Source: Ignelater luminosus | Lineage: Eukaryota; Arthropoda; Insecta; Coleoptera; Elateridae | Assembly (NCBI GenBank): GCA_011009095.1 | Contig: VTPC01003916.1 | Coordinates: 34,287-98,286 of the forward strand | Length of the DNA: 64,000 nt | Direction of reading: 5' to 3' | Part shown: piece by piece, positions 57,002 through 64,000 of the stretch | Numbering within the stretch: position 1 is the stretch's first letter | Layout: every line of letters starts with the position of its first letter | Notes under the pieces: model-generated | The model's input: the letters and a program-made list of their open reading frames with translations, nothing else | Told to the model about the DNA's origin: nothing | The model's database searches: none | Made by a program: the position numbers and the translations under genes

Positions 57002-60000
57002 TATATACAAAATTGTAAGCAGTGCATTATTTTGGTTTTGTAGCAACTTACTGTGATCAAGGCTCGTGATTTCTGTAGGTTTCGCAACTCAACTCATTCA
57101 GTATTCATTTTCGTCCGCTACTTACAGTAACCATTCTGACTTATCGAACTTTTGCAATCGGTCGTGATCCAATGCAATTTCTATTTTATTGGCTTATACT
57201 TTCATTCTCATTCACATTCTTTGTTTGTTCACTCAAGTCCACGTTATGCGCCGACCTATAGTACAGATAACTTTGGTATGTTTTGTCAAGGTATTTTGGA
57301 AAACGGATATTGAACTGCTTTCCAACTATTGCAGACGGCCATTATTGCAATCTCACGAAAGAACTAGAGTATCACATTTGCAAAAACGATCTTGTGATTG
57401 TACTCCGATAACAACTATCCTGGTTGTCAAAAAATCAAAAAAAAAAGGAATGAAGATATCTGGATAAAGTAGATGTCTGCGGATGCATTTAAATACCCTA
57501 CAAGGGAAATGTTCTACTTACCATATCAAGTAGTTGCTACCATACATACCTATCTGGCTTCGTTATTGTTTATTGGCAATGAATGAGGAATGACACATTG
57601 GTGAATGGTCTTTACCTACAGAGTATAGAAATGCGTATGTGTAACAATCTTTAAAAAAAAATTTATTTCCAATTCAAAGGTTACTCACCACATAACTTTA
57701 ATGCTTATTAGAAATCATCCGGCTAATGACGACTCGTCTCATTATGGATCGTGGTCTGTTATTTAAATTTCTATCTTAAACACAACCAAAACAATATCAA
57801 GAGTTTGTTGGACGCCAGAGCCTTTCTGTTTAAATTGGAAGAAAAACTCAAAATTCCAAAACAGACGTGGCGTTTATTTATTAGTTACTCGATGTAGGTA
57901 ACGAACCGTTAAATATGAACACCATACAGTGTGTAACGGTAAAGTTTCATGTTTTTCATAAACCTAAGTAAAGTTATTAACACGAGTAAGATTTGTTTAA
58001 ATTCCCATAGATTTTTCTTAAAAATAAAAAAAATCCTTTACGAGGTAATGTACTACTAGAGTACTGCAATCATCGATATCATTTAGTTACTACATAGTAA
58101 ATATTTTTCATACAAGTGCTTAACACATTTTTATCTCTATAACGGCAGACTTTATCAATGCCATTATTCATTTGCTGGAAGTGCTAGAGAAAATTCCTCA
58201 AAAACTAGGTTATTAGAAGTCCTTACTTTGTTTGTTTATAGTTGTAGGAAATGGCTTTAGATCTTTTGTTTTTTGAACGTACATACATCTGCAGGTTCTT
58301 AGGATACTCGCATCTTTGGAATACAATCTCTTATCAAGATAACAGAAAATTAGAATTTTGACCATGACAAATGATTTAGTCACGTCACATTCCAAAATTA
58401 CAAGCTGTATGTATTTGAAATTGTGTTGATTCTAATACGAAGTTGTGTTTAAGATGGTTTTTTCATATACAAACCAGAAAAGGTCCTCATGATTGCATTT
58501 CGAAAAACTTCGTTTTGATCTCCAATTATTGCACAAACATAAAAACAGAGCAAAGCTTCTGACAAAACACTGCATTACATCTAGTCCCTTTAATTTGTCA
58601 AATAAGACAACCCCCCAAACTACGTATACTAGGATCAAAATCGCATTTGATGGTACATGCTTGCTCAAAATTTTTTTCTCATACGGTATACATGCAACCA
58701 GTTTAAACTGTATTGTGTACATGCTTGTAGCAAGAGAAATAAAAGAAATAGAAAAAGTACTTTCAATCCAGCTACAATCCCATTGTAATATTCAGGAATT
58801 TTTTATAGCTGCGCTACAGCATGTTGTTCTCCTGTTTATGTACCAACGATAAATGATCAAAAATGTCCTGCTGAACATCCAAAACGCCGATTTTTACTAA
58901 AAACAATCAAATAAACTAAAAAAGCATAAGGAAGCAGCTGAGGGTGAATACCGAATAGTCTCGTTTTAATCTCAGTTGGTAACTTTTGAAAAATAATGAT
59001 TATCATTATTCATCAATAGTAGTTTAACATTAGCTTGCTGGAGAGGAACTTGATATTTTATGTATGGAATGTGCAACGAAAATACCTGAGCTGGAAGATG
59101 ACTCTATTTGTGAATTGTATCTCCTCAGATGGTACCATCCAGAAAAATGGTTACACCAGTACGTTTAAAGATTGCGTTTAAAAGAAGATAGAACTCTTAA
59201 AGTAAGACATGTTGGAAACCACAAGCTTGAGAAGCATAAAGTGTATGGAGATGGTTTTAACAGCATATCGGAGAGAGCTATGGTACTGGCACATGCCAAA
59301 TGAGGCCTACAAAAAATGTTTTCTATCACACAATTTGAAATGTCTTTATGGAGTGACAACACTTTCTTCTACATTTAGTGTACCTAGAAGAACTAGCAAA
59401 GAGACTTTCTGTGTTTCCAAAATATTTGTAAAACTTAGGTTTTCCATTTCCCACAATGTTTTAGTTTACACTTTCAGTTATGCAAACTAGTTTCATTTTT
59501 TTTTCATTTTTTTTATAAGAACCATTAAGGGATATCGCATAGAAAAAGGCAAAATTGGGAAATTCTTTAGAATACATGTTTAGCTAAAATATTATTGCTT
59601 ATTATTTGAATTGCCAGTTGCTCAAGGCTGAACCTATTAAAAAGTAAATTTTGCCCGCACATTACATGAATGAAATTCATTGCAAATTTGGACAATCTTT
59701 CATAGTTTTCTCCTCTTTTTCTTTAAATTGAGTACAGAAATTGGAAATTTATCTGTTTCAGTGACGTAACATACTTTTTTCACGAAAGTTGTTTATTTCC
59801 TTTTCCCCAGTTTCATATTCTTTCCTTTCTTTCTTGAGGCACAAAGTGTGTTCAATAAAGCTCTTATATCTTATCGAAAATAGACCTCAAAAATTTTGGA
59901 AGGTATACCTTACGTTAAAACAAGAAAAAGAATTCCTATGGGCATGCACCTAAAAATGCGTCCTATCACTATTTATAGGTATTATGACTATTCTCAAAAG

Positions 60001-61750
60001 TTTAAAACTAATTTCTCACATTTTAAGTAGATGTCCAGAATTTTTATAAAATTTTGACTTTGATCTTTACGGTCTGAAACTAGCAAGTTTTCTTATATTT
60101 TTCATCTTTAAGACATGATCTCTCATATTACTAAATTGTCTAAAATAAGAAATGCAAAAGTTCTTTACCGTAACGGGAAGCATTGCAGCTAGAATTCTCT
60201 AAGCAAGCTTCAGATTACACCCCAAGTATTTAATAAATATTTGTACTTTCCGTTTACAATGTTTAATAAATGTTCGTTTTATATTGATCATACCAAATGC
60301 ACAGAATTAGGAATTAAATATTTCGCGGGGAAACATTTTAAATTTATCCCTTTAATCAGGAAAGCACTGCCATATTTTACATTTAGCAATTTTGGACGTA
60401 CCTAGAGAATTTATATTTCCAAATTTCCTATTCAATATTTTCCCCTCGATTATTTGTTTTTGGTTATTCTAAATTTATAAGGGCTTGCGAAAAGTTTAAA
60501 GTGGAAGAGGCGTTAATTTTAGATTAAAGTAGAAAGGCTGTCAAACTTTGAATACGAATCTCAACCTTTTAAATATCGAGCCTTTGTATTTTGACAGCGT
60601 AAATTTCTAGTAGAATAATAAATCACGTAATATTCTGAGCAGCTTAAATTTCTGTTTGTTTTGTAAATTTACCGGTTGAATCTGGTATAACCTTCCTTGA
60701 CATTTATATCTCATTTATTTAATGAACGCTTTTGAAGTCAAAGAAAGCTTTCGTCCCGTTTTCGTTCATAGGGGGCAATAATAAAGTTGGGTCTTCAAAC
60801 AAACGGAGACATTGGAAAGAGGACCGATTAATTGAAACAGAATGCTCGCAAAGTATTCGATTAAATGTTTAATTTAGCATATTTATAAAATGAAAGTCGT
60901 CTTTTTATATAAGAAATTGTTGGGGATCTTCTCTGTTTTTCCACGTGATACTGTTAACTGTACTTTGCCGAGACAATTTTATGGGTTTGCACCAAAATCA
61001 GCAATAAAACGGGACACTTCGGTTTATGGTCCTAGTTTATGTTCAGGAAATACCCTAAAACATGCTTTTTGCATTAAAGGGCTTTATTTTGTTTCGATTT
61101 CGGTTTACAAAAGCGCCGTTCTATTTTTTGTGGGAAATAAAAATTAAGGTTTAAGCATTGCGTTACAAATTTAATCTAAAGTTTATGTGGTTTTTATTCT
61201 GTGTTACACGTTACATTTTCTATCGGAACAAATACCGCTTCCGACCCAAACCTTTGAGCTACAGAAATTTATTATGGAGTGGTATTAAATTATTAATGGC
61301 TTATGACCATTGTTTGCGTGATTTTGGGTAAAGGAAGTAGAAAGTATGATGAAAAGGCTTAGTTTTTAGTTTTTACAGATTTGTTATTTTCAGTTTCCTA
61401 ATAAACAATAGCTTTCTCTGGTTCTCAAGATACCTTAATATAAATAAATATCGATTCATAAAGGCTTCCTAAAATATAAAAAACATCGTTTGGGAAAAAA
61501 ATGAATGATTAGTTTCTTTTACCTTTATTGAAATTAAGTATGCAAGCATTTTGTATATTCACGCATATTTAAGAAAAAGATCTGCATGAAATTAATGTCG
61601 CTTAGATTAATCACATAAACTTGAACTGAAATAATTTTGCAAATATGAATGAAAATTTTAAATAAATTATTCTTGACAAACTCCTATTCTTTAGCAAATT
61701 AAATCTAATCCAAATGAGAATTATCATAATTTAAAAAACATAAAATTTTT
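57002..61750. other. long stretch without recognised gene
   Basis: ORFs up to 119 codons (58493-58852) show no recognised motif and overlap ORFs on the other strand. At about 59055-59250 the + strand reads a coherent but unidentified stretch (KIPELEDDSICELYLLRWYH, then LRLKEDRTLKVRHVGNHKLE in the same frame after a stop). It may be a coding relic of unknown family. No repeats or RNA genes found. Confidence 0.4.
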
Positions 61751-62690
61751 TGTAACGTCGGGTTTCCACAACTTTGGGATTATCGTCTGTAACAGATAAC
61801 CTACACACCACCAACCTACGGTGGTACATCGCCCTATTTCTTTCTCAACAAGTAAACTAGGCTTTGACTTAACTCATCATCAAGGAACTCGCATTGATTC
61901 ACCATTAGGCTACACCCACAAATGAACCACTTACAGCGGCAAACGGTTACGGGTCTTGCTTTTCGACAGGTCATCTCCATCGACTCAGCTACAGTCATTT
62001 AATAGGTTAGCTTACGGTCGGGCTTTGTCTTCCAACGGCCTGTTACTAAAAGTGAGCCGATCCGGTGATCTGTCTCTATAGCACATTAGGATCACGGCTA
62101 TAAATGGCTGTCTCCTCTCTCTAGGAAAGTGAACTCAGTTCACTCAACCAGTATTACCTAGTCAACTCATTCAGGAAGCATTACGAACCAGATTCACCAG
62201 CAATCAGTTAGAGTCAGACAGTTGACAGAATTTTCTCAAGAATCATGTGAATCCACCAAGTCGTCCTTCTCCATCCAAACCGTTGCTTTAAAATAAACTT
62301 ATCTAGTTAATTTCTTTAAAGCAACACTAAACAAAAGTGTTAATCAAACGACAATATGTAAGCAACGGAATTTAAAAGAATCTTATATTAAATAAAACAA
62401 AATAAACAGGAGATTCCAACGATAACGGAACTCTTTAGATTTTAAGCAAACAAACTAAAACGAGTGCAAACAAACAAAGAAACAACAAGGATCATCAGAA
62501 ACTCCGTTTACCCCACCACACGTACCGCCAAGAGAACGGATTGATTTCGCCCAAACACGTTGCAACAACTTAGGATGAAGCAGAACTGAAAATGTTAGCA
62601 AAGAGTTGTATAAAGTTGGTTATCCACTGTCCATTTAGCATAATGTCAACCCTTGCAGTCTTAATTACTAGAACCGCCAACATCAAGGTA
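61751..62690 (+). repeat. LTR-like block with promoter and poly(A) signal
   Basis: Begins TGTAACGTCGGG after a T run. A TATAAAT at 62099-62105 is followed about 35 nt later by an initiator-like TCAGTT (62135-62140), and AATAAA at 62292-62297 lies about 155 nt further on. This U3-R-U5-like layout plus the TG start suggests a solo or truncated LTR. GTAAGAAC near 62688 could be a splice donor in a leader. No second LTR, primer-binding site or target duplication was found, so the 3' limit is a guess. Confidence 0.4.
62099..62140 (+). promoter_or_regulatory. candidate RNA polymerase II core promoter
   Basis: TATAAAT at 62099 and TCAGTT at 62135-62140, the insect initiator consensus, at close to the usual spacing. 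Inferred from sequence only. Confidence 0.4.
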
Positions 62691-62913
62691 AGAACAGTGG
62701 TCGAAGTGAGGCGGTATACGGTGGTATGGCATACCTAACCTTATTTCTGTAGAATTACCATACCGGTACGCGTTTACAGCGACTCTGAACAATGACACTC
62801 TAACTTATTTTTGTCTCATAATTTTGTTTTATATTAGAATTTTCCATGATAAATCCGGTTCTTTATCGGTTCTCGTTTTTGCTTCTGACATTTTAGTTTT
62901 GCCGTTTTCGAAA

Positions 62914-63966
62914 AGATGGTGCAGTCAATGATGTGTTGAATGCAGTTAAAAGCATCGATCACTTCAAAATATTTTTTGACAAACTGTATAGTTTGTATAG
63001 TACCTCGCTAAAAAATCAGCACGAGTTAAAAGAATGCGCGGCGAATCTAGCCATTTAACTATAGCACGTATACTTAACACACGCTGGGTTTCCTCGAGTT
63101 TAAGATCCGTTAAAACTGTATGGAACAACTACAGAACTCTGTATCAGCATTTTGACAATGCTTTTAACGATGTTTCAAGACAAAATAAAGAGAGATGCTC
63201 TTTTTCCGGATTGAGATAAAGATTAACCGATTTGTCCATAATTTAGGCCTGTTGTATGATGCTCTTTCAGAACTCTTGTATTTATCATTAGAACTATACA
63301 AAAACGAGAAAAAGCTCTTCTTGGTGCTCATGTCTTAATTTTACGGCAAATTCGTGTGGAAGAATCAATGATACAGAATCCGGGTTTATACTTCAAAGAA
63401 GGAGAAAGGTCCATATCTATACTTCAATTTAGTGGGGTGAAATTGCACGATAATAGAAAAGCGAAAAAAACAAATAGCACACAGTTTAATAGAAGTTTAG
63501 CAGAAAATCTTCGCCAGCGTTTGCTAAGGTTTTCCTCGTCACACCGATCTGGAATGGAACCTCACATTTTAGATGATTATGATCATTTTATAAAAATGTT
63601 AGAAATATCTGACCGTAATCAATGGCCACAGGAAGTTAATTTAAGGTACGAGTTTTCGGGACTATGTAGAATCCAGTAATAAAGTATCCGAACCGATAAA
63701 TTTACTAATGAAGACTGTCAATAGATACTTTAATTGTATCTACTGCCAAATGTGAACGAATATTCAGTGCAATGAACATAGTTCACTCTGGTTTGAGGAA
63801 TAAACTAAAAGTGGCCACAGTATCTTCAATATTATTTATAAAATGTATTGGACCGCCGCGCCACTTCATTTGTTTAACCCTGGAGAATACTTCAAAACAT
63901 GGATCTTATCAGGACGACGGCATGCTGACTATTCAAAGTTTGACGTCTTACTATGAAGCCATATGA
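62914..63966 (+). pseudogene. hAT-type transposase relic with C-terminal dimerisation domain
   Basis: In order: VNDVLNAVKSIDHFKIFFDK near 62920, LKNQHELKECAANL, then ILNTRWVSSSLRSVKTVWNN near 63067 (the RW block of the hAT RNase-H-like core), FNRSLAENLRQRLL near 63490, and at the end KCERIFSAMNIVHSGLRNKL near 63748, the hAT dimerisation motif, followed by VATVSSILFIKCIGPP. The pattern is that of hAT-derived proteins close to the KIAA1586/ZMYM-like group. Three open pieces (63034-63219, 63356-63679, 63772-63966) are separated by stops and frameshifts. The N-terminal zinc finger and first catalytic Asp region are not visible, so this is a 5'-truncated relic. Confidence 0.7.
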
Positions 63967-64000
63967 AACCATCTTTAGTGATTGTTTTTCTTTTTTTTTT

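Noticed and set aside
58493..58852. 119-codon ORF as a gene
   Set aside because: No motif; overlaps a 96-codon ORF on the other strand and lies in AT-rich DNA where some ORFs of this size arise by chance.

Overview
The window looks like AT-rich nuclear DNA of an insect. It contains no host gene that I can recognise. Every coding-like stretch belongs to a transposable-element family typical of insect genomes: two mariners, an IS630-type mariner relative, Ty1/copia, Ty3/gypsy, RTE and other non-LTR retrotransposons, hAT, and a THAP/DDE transposon with a YqaJ nuclease partner. No element looks intact and active. The species cannot be named from this sequence.

Layout. 0-1.5 kb: nothing recognised. 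1.5-5.5 kb: a decayed two-gene transposon with a THAP plus DDE_Tnp_4 transposase on the + strand and a YqaJ-type nuclease on the - strand, tail to tail over a shared polyadenylation element; a young mariner (2616-3838) sits inside the transposase. 5.66-6.32 kb: a 666-bp fold-back element. 6.47-7.78 kb: an IS630/mariner-related element that has lost its catalytic core. 8.9-9.4 kb: an unexplained GC-rich island. 11.2-15 kb: a Ty1/copia element on the - strand, cut off at its 3' end. 16.3-17.8 kb: a relic of an unnamed multicopy insect family (CGQNKN / PCGRDFG motifs), split by a 422-bp TA-flanked MITE. 20.6-22.9 kb: an RTE relic. 23.9-24.5 kb: an R1/LOA/Jockey-type relic on the - strand. 28.0-30.0 kb: another non-LTR relic on the - strand. 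33.0-33.5 kb: an endonuclease-domain fragment. 37.0-40.9 kb: repeats and a badly decayed Ty3/gypsy element. 45.97-46.11 kb: a small fold-back. 48.5-49.0 kb: a protein fragment with an acidic tail. 53.27-55.7 kb: a second RTE copy split by a second mariner (53338-54630). 56.66-57.0 kb: an inverted-repeat element with subterminal ~15-bp repeats. 61.75-62.7 kb: an LTR-like block with a promoter. 62.9-64.0 kb: a hAT-type relic.

The main theme is nesting. Three insertions carry TA target duplications and lie inside older coding sequences. In two of them (the MITE at 16.5 kb and the mariner at 53.3 kb), removing the insert plus one TA rejoins the host ORF in frame. The best candidate for a linked system is the THAP-transposase/YqaJ-nuclease pair, where a 58-bp GT-AG intron can still be read in the nuclease gene. 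All family assignments rest on motifs read by eye; no database search was run.
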